A program made the translations under genes and the position numbers. 64,000 nucleotides of DNA from Blastococcus sp. URHD0036. GTDB lineage: Bacteria > Actinomycetota > Actinomycetes > Mycobacteriales > Geodermatophilaceae. The stretch covers positions 62,001 through 126,000 of the forward strand of contig NZ_JNIK01000005.1 in NCBI RefSeq assembly GCF_000701365.1, in the 5' to 3' direction. This document shows, piece by piece, positions 1 through 8,730 of this stretch (position 1 is its first letter; every line of letters begins with the position of its first letter). The notes under the pieces were generated by a model that worked only from the letters and a program-made list of their open reading frames with translations, was not told the origin of the DNA and ran no database searches.

Positions 1-1
1 G

Positions 2-313
2 TACCGGCACGTGCCGGACTACACGGACCTGACGCCTGCGGAGGTCGCCGAGCTGGGGTCGTTCACCCAGACGGCGATGCGCGTCGTGCGGTCGGTGAGC
101 GGTGCCCACGGGTTCAACATCGGGATGAACCAGGGGTCGGTCGCCGGCGCCGGGATCGCCGACCACCTGCACCAGCACGCCGTGCCGAGGTGGGGCGGGG
201 ACACCAACTTCATGCCGGTCATCGGGCTGACCCGGGTCCTGCCCCAGGTGCTGCGGGAGACCCGCGACCTGCTGGCCGCCTCCTGGCCGGCCGCCGCGAC
301 CGGGGAGGCCTGA
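2..313 (+). CDS. HIT-family hydrolase/phosphorylase, C-terminal part (5' end outside window)
   Basis: The reading frame is open from the first bases of the window, so only about the last 103 residues are present. It carries the histidine-triad motif HLHQHAVPRW, in which alternating histidines bind the phosphate of a nucleotide substrate. An upstream FNIGMNQG segment is typical of the Ap4A-phosphorylase-like HIT branch. The following pgsA, acyltransferase and pimA genes match the mycobacterial order in which a HIT gene (Rv2613c-like) heads the phosphatidylinositol-mannoside cluster. The stop lies one base before the next GTG start, so co-transcription is likely. The exact nucleotide substrate cannot be told from this fragment. 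Confidence 0.88.
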   Translation, partial: YRHVPDYTDLTPAEVAELGSFTQTAMRVVRSVSGAHGFNIGMNQGSVAGAGIADHLHQHAVPRWGGDTNFMPVIGLTRVLPQVLRETRDLLAASWPAAATGEA

Positions 314-314
314 C

Positions 315-950
315 GTGCTCGGGACCGCCGGCGTCCGGGCGGCCGTCGGGCGGTTCTGGGCGCCCGTGGTGGCGACCCTGCTGCGGGCCGGGGTCACCGC
401 CGACGCGGTGACCGTCGCCGGCACGCTCGGTGCGGTCGCCGGCTCGGTGGGCCTCATCGCGACCGGTCACCTCTTCTGGGGCGCGTTCACCGTCACCGTC
501 TTCGTGCTGCTGGACATGCTCGACGGTGCCCTGGCGCGGGCCCGCGGCGGCGGATCGCTGTTCGGCGCGGTGCTCGACTCCAGCCTCGACCGGGTGGTCG
601 ACGCGGCGATCTTCGGCGCGCTCGTCTGGTGGTTCACCGGCGAAGGCGACAACCGCCTCCTGGCCCTGGTGGCGCTGCTCTGCCTCGTGCTCGGCGTGCT
701 GACCTCCTACGTCAAGGCCCGCGCGGAGGGCGTGGGGCTGCGCTGCGACGTCGGGATCGTGGAGCGCACCGAGCGGCTGATCCTCGTGCTGACCGGCACC
801 GGCCTGTACGGCCTCGGGGTGCCCTACGCCGTCCACGTCGGACTGTGGGTGCTGCTCGCCGGCAGCCTGGTCACGGTGGTGCAGCGGGGGGTCGAGGTCC
901 ACCGTCAGGCGAGCGGCCGGCCGCTGCCGAGCGCGCCGGCGGCGCCGTGA
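315..950 (+). CDS. pgsA: CDP-alcohol phosphatidyltransferase, phosphatidylinositol phosphate synthase type
   Basis: Membrane enzyme that transfers the phosphatidyl group of CDP-diacylglycerol to an alcohol; in actinobacteria the gene at this place (pgsA1) uses inositol phosphate and so starts PI and PIM synthesis. The family signature is complete around residues 67-92: D67, D70-G71, A74-R75, G84, D88 and D92, the two-metal catalytic site. The 211-residue length and several hydrophobic helices (about 35-65, 98-125, 150-190) fit the family. The GTG start at 315 follows the previous stop directly, and the 3' end overlaps the next gene by 4 bases. Inositol phosphate rather than glycerol phosphate as acceptor is inferred from the gene neighbourhood. 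Confidence 0.9.
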   Translation: MLGTAGVRAAVGRFWAPVVATLLRAGVTADAVTVAGTLGAVAGSVGLIATGHLFWGAFTVTVFVLLDMLDGALARARGGGSLFGAVLDSSLDRVVDAAIFGALVWWFTGEGDNRLLALVALLCLVLGVLTSYVKARAEGVGLRCDVGIVERTERLILVLTGTGLYGLGVPYAVHVGLWVLLAGSLVTVVQRGVEVHRQASGRPLPSAPAAP

Positions 951-1864
951 GCGCGACCGCCCGGCTGACCGACCTCGGGTACGCCGCCGGATGGGGCGCG
1001 GTGAAGGCGCTGCCCGAGCCGCTGGCCCGCGGCGGGTTCGACGCCGCGTTCGCCGCGGTGGCGCGGCGGGAGGGGAAGGGCGTCCGGCAGCTGCGCGCCA
1101 ACCTGCGGGTGATCACCGGCGGCGCGCTCGGCGAGCAGGAGCTCGACGCCCTCACGATGCGGGCGATGCGCAGCTACGGCCGCTACTGGCAGGAGACCTT
1201 CCGGCTGCCCCGCATCTCGCCCGAGCGGATCGTCGCCGGCACCGAGGTGTTCGACCGCGAGCACGTCGACCGCGTCCTGGCCGAGGGCCGGCCGGTCGTC
1301 GCGGCGCTGCCGCACAGCGGGAACTGGGACGCCGGTGCCCTCTGGTACGTCGACCTGCTCGGCGGCCCGTTCCTCACCGTCGCCGAGCGGCTGAAGCCGG
1401 AGTCGCTCTACGACCGCTTCCTCGCCTTCCGGGAGTCGCTGGGGATGCGGGTGGTCCCCCTGACCGGCGGGCCGCGGCCCAGCGCGACCGTGCTCCGCGA
1501 GTGGCTGGACGGCGGCGGCTCGGTCGCCCTGCTCTGCGACCGCGACCTCGCCGGCAGCGGCATCCCGGTCACCTTCGCCGGCCGCCCCACCACGATGCCC
1601 GGCGGCCCGGCGCTGCTCGCGGCGCAGACCGGGGCCGCGCTGCTGCCCATGACGTGCTCGTTCACCGAGCGCGGCTGGCGGCTGCGGTGGTGCCCCGAGG
1701 TGCCGGTGGCCGGTCCCGGCCGGTTGCGCGACCGCGTCGTCGCCGCCACCCAGGGCGTCGCCGACGCCTTCGCGGCCACGATCGCCCGGCACCCGGAGGA
1801 CTGGCACGTGCTCGGCCGGATCTGGCCCGACGTGCCGCCGGACCCGGCCGGGGCACGGGCCTGA
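947..1864 (+). CDS. patA: Phosphatidylinositol mannoside acyltransferase
   Basis: Acyltransferase of the LpxL/HtrB superfamily that acylates PIM on the cytosolic face of the plasma membrane. The catalytic HX4D motif is seen as HSGNWD, with H123 and D128. The start chosen is GTG at 947, inside a GTGA overlap with the pgsA stop; the open frame continues upstream, but that part lies inside pgsA in another frame. At 305 residues it has the usual family length. Its position between pgsA and pimA is the conserved order of the actinobacterial PIM cluster and supports substrate assignment better than the motif alone. Confidence 0.88.
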   Translation: MSATARLTDLGYAAGWGAVKALPEPLARGGFDAAFAAVARREGKGVRQLRANLRVITGGALGEQELDALTMRAMRSYGRYWQETFRLPRISPERIVAGTEVFDREHVDRVLAEGRPVVAALPHSGNWDAGALWYVDLLGGPFLTVAERLKPESLYDRFLAFRESLGMRVVPLTGGPRPSATVLREWLDGGGSVALLCDRDLAGSGIPVTFAGRPTTMPGGPALLAAQTGAALLPMTCSFTERGWRLRWCPEVPVAGPGRLRDRVVAATQGVADAFAATIARHPEDWHVLGRIWPDVPPDPAGARA

Positions 1865-1877
1865 TGCGAGCCGGCCC

Positions 1878-3092
1878 ATGCGCATAGGCATCGTCTGCCC
1901 GTACAAGTGGGACCGCCCGGGCGGCGTCCAGTACCACGTGCGCGACCTCGCCGACACGCTGCGCGGCCTGGGCCATCACGTGGAGATCCTGACCCCGGCG
2001 GAGCACGAGGCGTCCCTGCCGGCCGAGCACGTGACCTTCGCGGGGCGCACCGTGCCGATCCCCTACAACGGGTCGATGGCCAGCGTGCAGTTCGGCCCGA
2101 TCTCCGCGGCCCGGGTGCGCCGCTGGCTGCGCGAGGGCCACTTCGACGTCGTCCACGTGCACGACCCCGCCCCGCCGTCCATCGGCCTGCTCGTCCTCAT
2201 GATCGCCAAGGGCCCCATCGTGGCGACGTTCCACGCGGCCACGGTGCGGTCCAAGTTCCTGAGCGCCTGGGGGCCGGTCATCCGGCCGTGGCTGGAGCGG
2301 ATCAGCGGGCGCATCGCCGTCTCCGACTTCGCCCGCCGGCTGCAGGTGGAGCACCTCGGCGGCGACGCGGTGGTCATCCCGAACGGCGTGCACGTCGCCT
2401 CCTTCGCCGACGGTCCGCAGCTGGCCGGGCTGGAGCGGGGGAGCGGCGGACCCACCATCGGTTTCCTGGGCCGCTTCGACGAGCCGCGCAAGGGCCTGCC
2501 GGTCCTGCTGGAGGCCCTGCCCGGGGTGCTCCGTCGGCACCCCACCGCCCGGCTGCTGATCGCCGGCCGCGGCGACCCCGCCGCGCTGCGGGCCTCCATC
2601 CCGCCGGAGCTGGGCGAGCACGTCGAGCTGCTCGGCGAGCTCGCGGAGGCGGACAAGGCGGCGTTCCTGCGCTCGGTCGACGTCTACTGCGCGCCGAACC
2701 TGCTCGGGGAGTCCTTCGGGATCATCCTCATCGAGGCGCTCGCCGCGGGGGCGCCGATCGTGGCCAGCGACCTGGACGCCTTCGCCGCCGTCCTGGAGGA
2801 CGGCGAGGTGGGGGTGCTCGTCCGCCGGGGCGACGCCGGGGCCCTGGCCGACGCGCTGGCCGGCCTGCTCGACGACCCCGACCGCCGGGCGGACCTCTCC
2901 GCCCGTGGGCGGGAGGCGGCCTGGGCCTACGACTGGTCGGTGGTCGCCCGACGGGTGCTGGCCGTCTACGAGACCGTGGTGCCGCCGGGGGGCGGCGTGG
3001 TGACCGCGTCGGAGGACCACGCCGAGGTGGCCGGTCTCCCCGGTGCGGACGTGCCGAGCAGAGCGTCCCTGCGGCGGCGGGTGCGGCGCTAG
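1878..3092 (+). CDS. pimA: GDP-mannose:phosphatidylinositol alpha-mannosyltransferase PimA
   Basis: GT4-family (GT-B fold) enzyme that makes the first mannosylation of phosphatidylinositol. Seen: the N-terminal GIVCPYKWDRPGGVQYHV segment with the nucleotide-binding Gly-Gly at 15-16, the ATFHA histidine H119 in the catalytic region, GRFDEPRKG with R199 and K205 that bind the sugar nucleotide, and the EX7E motif ESFGIILIE (E278, E286). Length 404 residues is close to mycobacterial PimA with a C-terminal tail of about 25 residues. It follows the acyltransferase after 13 bases. The TAG stop forms part of a putative -10 element for the next gene. Confidence 0.92.
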   Translation: MRIGIVCPYKWDRPGGVQYHVRDLADTLRGLGHHVEILTPAEHEASLPAEHVTFAGRTVPIPYNGSMASVQFGPISAARVRRWLREGHFDVVHVHDPAPPSIGLLVLMIAKGPIVATFHAATVRSKFLSAWGPVIRPWLERISGRIAVSDFARRLQVEHLGGDAVVIPNGVHVASFADGPQLAGLERGSGGPTIGFLGRFDEPRKGLPVLLEALPGVLRRHPTARLLIAGRGDPAALRASIPPELGEHVELLGELAEADKAAFLRSVDVYCAPNLLGESFGIILIEALAAGAPIVASDLDAFAAVLEDGEVGVLVRRGDAGALADALAGLLDDPDRRADLSARGREAAWAYDWSVVARRVLAVYETVVPPGGGVVTASEDHAEVAGLPGADVPSRASLRRRVRR

Positions 3093-3095
3093 CCT
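3090..3095 (+). promoter_or_regulatory. Candidate -10 element (TAGCCT) for the LemA-like gene
   Basis: TAGCCT fits the actinobacterial TANNNT -10 pattern and ends 8 bases before the GTG at 3104, so a transcript starting at the usual distance would begin at or next to the start codon. Its first three bases are the pimA stop codon. No convincing -35 hexamer is seen 16-19 bases upstream. Confidence 0.4.
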
Positions 3096-3103
3096 GATCC
3101 GTC

Positions 3104-3643
3104 GTGGGCCTCCCCGTCTGGACGATCGCCGTAGGCGTCGTCGTCCTCTTCCTCCTCGTGTGGACGGCGTGGACGCTGACCCGGCTCCGCCGCCTGGAGG
3201 CCCGGGTGGACCGGGCGCGGACGGCGCTGGAGAGCCAGCTGCGCCGCCGCGCCGCGCTGGCCGCCGAGGTGGCCCGCGAGGGCGGCGTCCCGCTGGAACC
3301 GGCGCGGGCCGCGGGCCTGGCGCGGGCGGCGGCCGGCGCCAGCCTGCCCTGGACGCCGGACCGTGAGCTGGCCGAGAACGTGCTGGGCCGGGAGCTGCGC
3401 GGCCTGGTACGCGAGCTGCCGCGCATGGCGCCGGCGCTGGCCGAGGACCTGACCGGCACCGCCCAGCGGGTGGCGCTGGCCCGCCGGTTCTACAACGACG
3501 CCGTGCGGGACACCGCGGAGCTGCGTGGGCGGCGGCTGACCCGGCTGCTGCGGCTGCACGCCCGCCGGCCGCTACCGCGCTACTTCGACATCGACGACAG
3601 CTTCGGGGAGCTCGCGGGCACCGCAGGGTCCGGGCGGCACTGA
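3104..3643 (+). CDS. LemA-like membrane-anchored protein of unknown function
   Basis: A 179-residue protein with one N-terminal membrane helix (about residues 5-27), a short basic segment ([12 protein letters not shown]), then a mostly helical cytoplasmic or extracytoplasmic domain. The stretch [17 protein letters not shown] resembles the YNDAV region of LemA proteins, and the C-terminal RYFDIDDSF resembles the end of that family. No catalytic motif is visible. The gene sits between pimA and pdxS, where related actinobacteria often carry a membrane or NUDIX protein. It may have its own leaderless promoter. The function is unknown; the LemA relation is a pattern match only. Confidence 0.72.
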   Translation: MGLPVWTIAVGVVVLFLLVWTAWTLTRLRRLEARVDRARTALESQLRRRAALAAEVAREGGVPLEPARAAGLARAAAGASLPWTPDRELAENVLGRELRGLVRELPRMAPALAEDLTGTAQRVALARRFYNDAVRDTAELRGRRLTRLLRLHARRPLPRYFDIDDSFGELAGTAGSGRH

Positions 3644-3651
3644 CCGGCTCG

Positions 3652-3680
3652 TACGATGCAGCGGGCCGTCCGGGCCCGCT
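3652..3680 (+). promoter_or_regulatory. pdxS upstream region: -10 motif TACGAT and an 8-bp perfect stem-loop
   Basis: TACGAT at 3652-3657 fits an actinobacterial -10 box. It is directly followed by an inverted repeat: an 8-base arm at 3660-3667 and its complement at 3673-3680, with a 5-base loop. The hairpin lies 17 bases after the LemA-like stop and 21 bases before the pdxS GTG. It could be a terminator for the upstream gene or a leader structure for pdxS; the sequence does not decide. No T-tract follows. Confidence 0.4.
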
Positions 3681-3701
3681 GTCGACACCTGCGAGGCCAT
3701 C

Positions 3702-4610
3702 GTGACCGTCCCCGACCCGACCACCCCCCGCGCCACCGGCACGGCCGCCGTCCAGCGCGGCATGGCCGAGCAGCTCAAGGGCGGCGTGATCATGGACGTC
3801 GTCACGCCCGAGCAGGCCCGCATCGCCGAGGACGCGGGCGCCGTCGCCGTCATGGCGCTGGAGCGGGTTCCGGCCGACATCCGCGCCGAGGGCGGCATCT
3901 CGCGCATGAGCGACCCCGACATGATCGACGGCATCATCGCCGCCGTCTCGATCCCGGTGATGGCGAAGGCGCGGATCGGGCACTTCGTCGAGGCGCAGGT
4001 GCTGCAGAGCCTGGGCGTGGACTACATCGACGAGTCCGAGGTGCTCAGCCCGGCCGACGAGGCGCACCACATCGACAAGCACGCGTTCACCGTGCCGTTC
4101 GTCTGCGGCGCCACCGACCTGGGCGAGGCCCTCCGCCGGATCGCCGAGGGCGCGGCGATGATCCGGTCCAAGGGCGAGGCCGGCACCGGCAACGTCGTCG
4201 AGGCCGTGCGGCACATGCGGGCGATCCGCGCCGGCATCCGGCGGCTGAGCACGCTCGACGAGACCGAGCTGTTCGTCGCGGCCAAGGAGCTGCGCGCCCC
4301 GCACGACCTCGTCGTCGAGGTCGCCCGCGCCGGGAAGCTGCCCGTCGTCCTGTTCACCGCCGGCGGCATCGCGACGCCGGCCGACGCCGCGATGATGATG
4401 CAGCTGGGCGCCGAGGGCGTGTTCGTCGGCTCGGGCATCTTCAAGTCCGGCGACCCGGCGCAGCGGGCGGCGGCGATCGTGCAGGCCACGACGTTCGCCG
4501 ACGACCCCGACGTGATCGCCAAGGTCTCCCGCGGCCTCGGCGAGGCGATGGTCGGCATCAACGTCGCCACGCTGCCCGAGTCCGAGCGGTTCGCCACCCG
4601 CGGCTGGTGA
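3702..4610 (+). CDS. pdxS: Pyridoxal 5'-phosphate synthase lyase subunit PdxS
   Basis: Synthase subunit of the ribose-5-phosphate/glyceraldehyde-3-phosphate/glutamine route to vitamin B6. It forms the PLP ring in a (beta/alpha)8 barrel, with 12 subunits carrying 12 PdxT partners. Seen: the two catalytic lysines K89 (MAKARIGHF) and K157 (RSKGEAGTG), D32 and the phosphate-binding GGI and GSGIF segments near the C-terminus. Length 302 residues is standard. The start is GTG at 3702; the next gene begins inside its stop codon (GTGA), so the two subunits are translationally coupled. This organism therefore has the DXP-independent B6 pathway. Confidence 0.97.
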   Translation: MTVPDPTTPRATGTAAVQRGMAEQLKGGVIMDVVTPEQARIAEDAGAVAVMALERVPADIRAEGGISRMSDPDMIDGIIAAVSIPVMAKARIGHFVEAQVLQSLGVDYIDESEVLSPADEAHHIDKHAFTVPFVCGATDLGEALRRIAEGAAMIRSKGEAGTGNVVEAVRHMRAIRAGIRRLSTLDETELFVAAKELRAPHDLVVEVARAGKLPVVLFTAGGIATPADAAMMMQLGAEGVFVGSGIFKSGDPAQRAAAIVQATTFADDPDVIAKVSRGLGEAMVGINVATLPESERFATRGW

Positions 4611-5248
4611 GCACGCCGACCATCGGGGTCCTCGCGCTGCAGGGCGACGTCCGGGAGCACCTGGCCGCCCTCGCCGCGGAGGGCGCCGATGCGGTCCCGG
4701 TGCGCCGGCCGGAGGAGCTGGCGGCGGTCGACGGGCTGGTGCTCCCGGGCGGGGAGTCGACGACGATCGCCAAGCTCGCCGCCCGCTTCGGGCTGATGGA
4801 GCCGCTCCGGGCCGCGGTGCGCAGCGGGCTGCCGGTCTACGGCTCCTGCGCCGGGATGGTCCTGCTGGCCGACCGGCTGCTCGACGCCCCCGCCGACCAG
4901 GAGACCGTCGGGGGCCTGGACGTGACCGTGCGACGCAACGCCTTCGGCCGGCAGGTGGACTCCTTCGAGTCGACCGTCCGGCTCGGGGAGGCGACGGTCC
5001 CGGCCGTGTTCATCCGGGCGCCGTGGGTCGAGGAGGCCGGGCCGCAGGTGGAGGTGCTCGGCCGGGTCGTCGGCGGGGCGGGCGACGGTAAGATCGTGGC
5101 GGTTCGCCAGGGATCCCTCCTGGCCACCAGCTTCCACCCCGAACTGACCGGGGACCGCCGGGTGCACGCGCTGTTCGTCGAGATCGTGCGCGAGGCCCGG
5201 GGACGCAGGTCCGGCGCCGTCGCCGGGGAGGAGAGGAGTTCGTCATGA
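4607..5248 (+). CDS. pdxT: Pyridoxal 5'-phosphate synthase glutaminase subunit PdxT
   Basis: Class I-type glutamine amidotransferase that hydrolyses glutamine and passes ammonia to PdxS. Seen: the substrate loop LPGGEST near residues 47-52, the nucleophile C81 in YGSCAGM, and the H177-E179 pair in SFHPEL, which together form the catalytic triad. At 213 residues it is slightly longer than the usual 190-200 because of a C-terminal polar tail. GTG at 4607 is chosen because it overlaps the pdxS stop by 4 bases and the alignment of GVLALQGDV to the family N-terminus begins right after it. The stop overlaps the yebC start. Confidence 0.96.
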   Translation: MSTPTIGVLALQGDVREHLAALAAEGADAVPVRRPEELAAVDGLVLPGGESTTIAKLAARFGLMEPLRAAVRSGLPVYGSCAGMVLLADRLLDAPADQETVGGLDVTVRRNAFGRQVDSFESTVRLGEATVPAVFIRAPWVEEAGPQVEVLGRVVGGAGDGKIVAVRQGSLLATSFHPELTGDRRVHALFVEIVREARGRRSGAVAGEERSSS

Positions 5249-5997
5249 GCGGCCATTCCAAGTGGGCGACCACGAAGCACAAGAAGGCCGGGATCGACGC
5301 CAAGCGGGGCAAGCTCTTCGCGAAGCTGATCAAGAACATCGAGGTCGCCGCCCGCACCGGCGGCGGTGACCCCTCGGGGAACCCCACGCTGTTCGACGCC
5401 ATCCAGAAGGCGAAGAAGAGCTCGGTGCCCAACGACAACATCGACCGCGCGGTCAAGCGCGGGTCCGGTGCCGAGGCCGGCGGCGTCGACTACCAGGGCA
5501 TCACCTACGAGGGCTACGCGCCCGGCGGGGTCGCCGTCCTCATCGAGTGCCTCACCGACAACAAGAACCGGTCGGCCATGGAGGTCCGCACGGCGATGAC
5601 CCGCAATGGCGGGAACATGGCCGACCCCGGGTCGGTGTCCTACCTGTTCTCCCGCAAGGGCGTCATCGTCGTGCCGAAGGCCGACGGTGCCGACGAGGAC
5701 TCGGTGCTCATGGCGGTGCTGGACGCCGGCGCCGAGGAGGTCCGCGACCAGGGCGACTCCTTCGAGGTCGTCTGCGAGCCGACCGACCTGGTCGCCGTCC
5801 GCACGGCGCTGCAGGACGCCGGCATCGACTACGACTCGGCGGACGCGGCCTTCGTGCCCAGCGTGAGCGTCGAGCTGGACGAGGACTCCGCGGGCAAGGT
5901 CTTCCGGCTCATCGACGCCCTCGAGGACTGCGACGACGTGCAGAACGTGTACGCGAACTACGACGTCTCGGACGAGGTGCTCGAGAAGGTCGGCTGA
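5245..5997 (+). CDS. YebC/TACO1-family protein
   Basis: The 250-residue protein starts [21 protein letters not shown], the hallmark of the YebC/PmpR family. These proteins have been described as DNA-binding regulators and, more recently, as factors that help ribosomes through difficult sequences, so the role is not settled. The ATG at 5245 overlaps the pdxT stop (ATGA) and is preceded by a strong GGAGAGGAG ribosome site. The pdxS-pdxT-yebC-ruvC order is the usual actinobacterial one. The last residues VLEKVG end as in other members. Confidence 0.92.
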   Translation: MSGHSKWATTKHKKAGIDAKRGKLFAKLIKNIEVAARTGGGDPSGNPTLFDAIQKAKKSSVPNDNIDRAVKRGSGAEAGGVDYQGITYEGYAPGGVAVLIECLTDNKNRSAMEVRTAMTRNGGNMADPGSVSYLFSRKGVIVVPKADGADEDSVLMAVLDAGAEEVRDQGDSFEVVCEPTDLVAVRTALQDAGIDYDSADAAFVPSVSVELDEDSAGKVFRLIDALEDCDDVQNVYANYDVSDEVLEKVG

Positions 5998-6006
5998 CGC
6001 CGGCGG

Positions 6007-6042
6007 GAGCATCGCAGCGAGCGCCAGCGAGCGGGGAGCGGA
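6007..6042. repeat. 36-bp dispersed repeat, copy A (upstream of ruvC)
   Basis: This non-coding block between yebC and ruvC matches the block at 7380-7415 at 34 of 36 positions (differences at the 11th and 28th base). Each copy holds AGCGAGCG twice with CC between them (6016-6023 and 6026-6033 here). The two copies flank the ruvC-ruvA pair. No terminal inverted repeats or target duplications are seen, so it is better described as an intergenic repeat family than as an insertion sequence. Confidence 0.75.
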
Positions 6043-6117
6043 CCGAGGGCGGAAGCCGACCCACGGGAAGAGTCGGCTGAGCCGCGCGTGTCGCGACTCG
6101 TCGTCGGTCCCGCGGGA

Positions 6118-6143
6118 TAGCCTCGGGTCGAACACCAGTTCGG
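6118..6143 (+). promoter_or_regulatory. ruvC promoter with LexA-type SOS box
   Basis: TCGAACACCAGTTCGG at 6128-6143 matches the Gram-positive/actinobacterial LexA box TCGAAC-N4-GTTCGA at 11 of 12 defined bases. A -10-like TAGCCT lies at 6118-6123, so the expected transcription start falls inside the box, a position where LexA would block initiation. The ruvC ribosome site GGGAGG (6151-6156) and ATG follow. SOS control of ruvCAB is known in many bacteria. The -35 region is poorly conserved. Confidence 0.82.
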
Positions 6144-6160
6144 CAGAGGCGGGAGGCTCC

Positions 6161-6721
6161 ATGCGGGTGCTGGGCATCGACCCCGGGCTGACCCGCTGCG
6201 GGTGGGGGGTCGTCGACGGCCGGCCCGGCGCGCGGCCGCAGGCCGTGGGCGTCGGGGTGATCCGCAGCTCTCCCGAGCTGGACCTGGAGCTGCGGCTGCT
6301 GGAGCTGCACACCGCGGTGACGGCGCTGCTGCGCGAGCACCGGCCCGACGTCATGGCCATCGAGCGGGTGTTCACGCAGAACAACAAGGGCACCGCGACC
6401 GGCACCGCCCAGGCCGCCGGGGTGGCCGCGCTCGCCGCGGCGCAGGCCGACCGGCCCGTCGCGTGGCACACGCCGAGCGAGGTCAAGGCGGCGATCTCCG
6501 GCAACGGCCGGGCCGACAAGGAGCAGGTCACCATGATGGTGACCCGGGTCCTGGGCCTGGTGACGGCGCCCAAGCCGGCCGATGCCGCCGACGCCCTGGC
6601 CCTCGCGGTCTGCCACGTGTGGCGGGGCCCGGCGCAGCAGCGGCTGCGGGTGGCCGCCCTGGCCGGGGGCATCGGTGCGAACATCCAGCCGCGGACGTTG
6701 CCGCGGTGGCAGGGGGTCTGA
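6161..6721 (+). CDS. ruvC: Holliday junction resolvase RuvC
   Basis: Endonuclease that cleaves Holliday junctions symmetrically, acting with RuvAB at the end of homologous recombination. Seen: the first catalytic acid D7 in GIDPG, E68 in AIERVF and the D141/D144 pair in [11 protein letters not shown], the acidic residues of the RNase H-like fold. Length 186 residues is slightly longer than E. coli RuvC, with a basic C-terminal tail. The ATG at 6161 has a GGGAGG ribosome site 4 bases upstream. It is the first gene of ruvC-ruvA-ruvB and stands behind the SOS box at 6128-6143. Confidence 0.96.
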   Translation: MRVLGIDPGLTRCGWGVVDGRPGARPQAVGVGVIRSSPELDLELRLLELHTAVTALLREHRPDVMAIERVFTQNNKGTATGTAQAAGVAALAAAQADRPVAWHTPSEVKAAISGNGRADKEQVTMMVTRVLGLVTAPKPADAADALALAVCHVWRGPAQQRLRVAALAGGIGANIQPRTLPRWQGV

Positions 6722-6726
6722 ACGCA

Positions 6727-7365
6727 GTGATCGCCAGTGTGAGCGGCCGGGTGGCCGCGGTCTCGCCGGACGGCGCGGTCGTCGAGGTCGGCGGCATCGG
6801 CCTGGCCGTGCAGTGCACGCCGGGCACGATCGCCCGGCTCCAGGTGGGGGAGAGCGCCCGCCTGTCGACCAGCCTGATCGTGCGCGAGGACTCGCTCACG
6901 CTCTACGGCTTCGCCGACGACGACGAGCGCCAGCTGTTCGAGCTGCTGCAGACCGCTAACGGCGTCGGGCCCCGGCTCGCGCAGGCGGTGCTGGCCATCC
7001 ACCCGCCGCGCGAGGTGCGCCGCGCCGTCTCGACGGCCGACGTCAAGTCGCTCATGCAGGTGCCCGGGATCGGCAAGAAGGGCGCCGAGCGGCTCATCCT
7101 GGAGCTCCGGGACCGGCTGGGCGTGACGACCTCAGACACGCAGCTCGACGGGCCGGGGCTGCCGGCCGGTCTCGGGCCGGTGACCCCGGTCGCCCCGTGG
7201 CGCAACCAGCTGACCACGGCCCTCATCGGTCTGGGCTGGAGCGGCAAGGAGGCCGAGACGGCGCTCGGCGCGCTGGAGCCGGTCGCCGAGGAGCAGCAGG
7301 CCGCGGGTGGGGTGGAGATCGCCGTCCTGCTGCGGCAGGCCATCCAGTTGCTGGGGCGTTCATGA
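6727..7365 (+). CDS. ruvA: Holliday junction branch migration protein RuvA
   Basis: Tetrameric protein that binds the four-way junction and loads the RuvB motor. Seen: N-terminal OB-fold MIASVSGRVAAVSPDG, two helix-hairpin-helix motifs (TANGVGPRLAQAVL near 77-90 and VPGIGKKGAERLI near 112-124), an acidic-pin region, and the C-terminal RuvB-binding domain (ALIGLGWSGKEAETAL). Length 212 residues. GTG at 6727 starts 5 bases after the ruvC stop and gives the correct family N-terminus. Confidence 0.95.
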   Translation: MIASVSGRVAAVSPDGAVVEVGGIGLAVQCTPGTIARLQVGESARLSTSLIVREDSLTLYGFADDDERQLFELLQTANGVGPRLAQAVLAIHPPREVRRAVSTADVKSLMQVPGIGKKGAERLILELRDRLGVTTSDTQLDGPGLPAGLGPVTPVAPWRNQLTTALIGLGWSGKEAETALGALEPVAEEQQAAGGVEIAVLLRQAIQLLGRS

Positions 7366-7379
7366 GCGCACAGCGGCGT

Positions 7380-7415
7380 GAGCATCGCACCGAGCGCCAG
7401 CGAGCGAGGAGCGGA
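7380..7415. repeat. 36-bp dispersed repeat, copy B (between ruvA and ruvB)
   Basis: Second copy of the block at 6007-6042, same orientation, 34 of 36 identical. It occupies most of the 79-base gap between the ruvA stop and the ruvB start, separating two genes that are usually tightly coupled. Downstream of the matched part the two loci are only loosely similar (both G- and GCGG-rich). Confidence 0.75.
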
Positions 7416-7444
7416 GCGCCGCGCGGGAGCGGGGGGCGGAGATC

Positions 7445-8569
7445 ATGACCTCGCCGTTCGACAGCGGGCTGACCGGGGACGTGGACGACGACCTCGGGCG
7501 CCAGTTCGCCGTGTCGCCGCAGGCCGGTGACGAGGAGCGCGTCGTCGAGTCGGCGCTGCGCCCGCACTCGCTGCACGACTTCATCGGCCAGCCGAAGGTG
7601 GCCCGCCAGCTGGCGCTGGTCCTCGAGGGCGCCAAGCGCCGCGGCCGGCCACCGGACCACGTGCTGCTGTCCGGACCGCCCGGCCTGGGCAAGACCAGCC
7701 TCGCGCTGATCATCGGCTCGGAGCTGGGCACCTCGGTGAAGATCACCAGCGGGCCGGCCATCGAGCGCTCCGGCGACCTCGCGGCCATGCTCTCCAACCT
7801 CAGTCCCGGCGACGTGCTGTTCATCGACGAGATCCACCGCATCGCCCGGCCGGCCGAGGAACTGCTGTACATGGCGATGGAGGACTTCCGGGTCGACGTC
7901 GTCGTCGGCAAGGGGCCCGGTGCGACGGCCATCCCGCTGGACATCAACCCCTTCACGCTGGTCGGGGCCACCACCCGGGCCGGTCTGCTCACCGGACCGC
8001 TGCGTGACCGCTTCGGGTTCGTCGGCCAGATGGAGTTCTACGAGCCGGCCGAGCTGCAGCTGGTCCTGGCCCGCAGTGCCGAGTTGCTCGGCGTGGAGCT
8101 GACCGACGACGGTTCGGCGGAGATCGCCGGACGGTCCCGCGGCACCCCCCGGATCGCCAACCGGCTGCTGCGCCGGGTGCGCGACTACGCCGAGGTGGAG
8201 GGCGACGGCCGGGTGACCCTGGCGGTCGCGCGTGCAGCCCTGGCGCTCTACGACGTCGACGACCTGGGCCTGGACCGGCTGGACCGCGCCGTGCTCGAGG
8301 CCCTGGTCATGCGCTTCGGCGGCGGGCCGGTCGGGGTCTCCACGCTCGCGGTCGCCGTGGGGGAGGAGTCGCACACCGTCGAGGAGGTGTGCGAGCCGTT
8401 CCTGGTCCGCGCCGGGTTGCTGGCCCGCACGCCGCGCGGTCGCGTCGCCACGGAGGCGGCGTGGCGGCACCTCGGGCAGCCCCTGCCGCGCGGCGGGCTC
8501 CCACTCGGTGGGAGCACTCCCGCCACGCTGGCCCCGCGCCCGGACACCGAACCGCTGTTCGACGCCTAG
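7445..8569 (+). CDS. ruvB: Holliday junction branch migration helicase RuvB
   Basis: AAA+ hexameric motor that pulls DNA through the RuvA-bound junction. Seen: Walker A GPPGLGKT at 77-84, Walker B FIDEIH at 126-131, sensor 1 GATTRAG, the arginine-finger region LRDRFG, and the C-terminal winged-helix domain. At 374 residues it is longer than the usual 335-350, because of an N-terminal acidic segment (about residues 1-30) and a C-terminal tail of about 25 residues ending in PLFDA. The ATG at 7445 follows a GGGGGGCGGAG stretch serving as ribosome site. A dispersed repeat separates it from ruvA. Confidence 0.96.
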   Translation: MTSPFDSGLTGDVDDDLGRQFAVSPQAGDEERVVESALRPHSLHDFIGQPKVARQLALVLEGAKRRGRPPDHVLLSGPPGLGKTSLALIIGSELGTSVKITSGPAIERSGDLAAMLSNLSPGDVLFIDEIHRIARPAEELLYMAMEDFRVDVVVGKGPGATAIPLDINPFTLVGATTRAGLLTGPLRDRFGFVGQMEFYEPAELQLVLARSAELLGVELTDDGSAEIAGRSRGTPRIANRLLRRVRDYAEVEGDGRVTLAVARAALALYDVDDLGLDRLDRAVLEALVMRFGGGPVGVSTLAVAVGEESHTVEEVCEPFLVRAGLLARTPRGRVATEAAWRHLGQPLPRGGLPLGGSTPATLAPRPDTEPLFDA

Positions 8570-8730
8570 ACTGCCTGTCGCTGGCGCGCAACTCGACTGC
8601 ACAACGGTCCGGCCTCCGTGCGCTGCACGGTCGGTCGCTGTGCGCGCCGCAGCCGACGTACCCGAGCGGTCCCGTCCCGGACCGCACCCACCGCGCGCAG
8701 GTCCCGGCGCGGTAGAGAGGCACCCCCGCC

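Noticed and set aside
6001-7440. Insertion sequence or mobile element around ruvCA
   Set aside because: The flanking 36-bp repeats are direct, no transposase is present, and ruvC and ruvA are intact core genes in their normal place.
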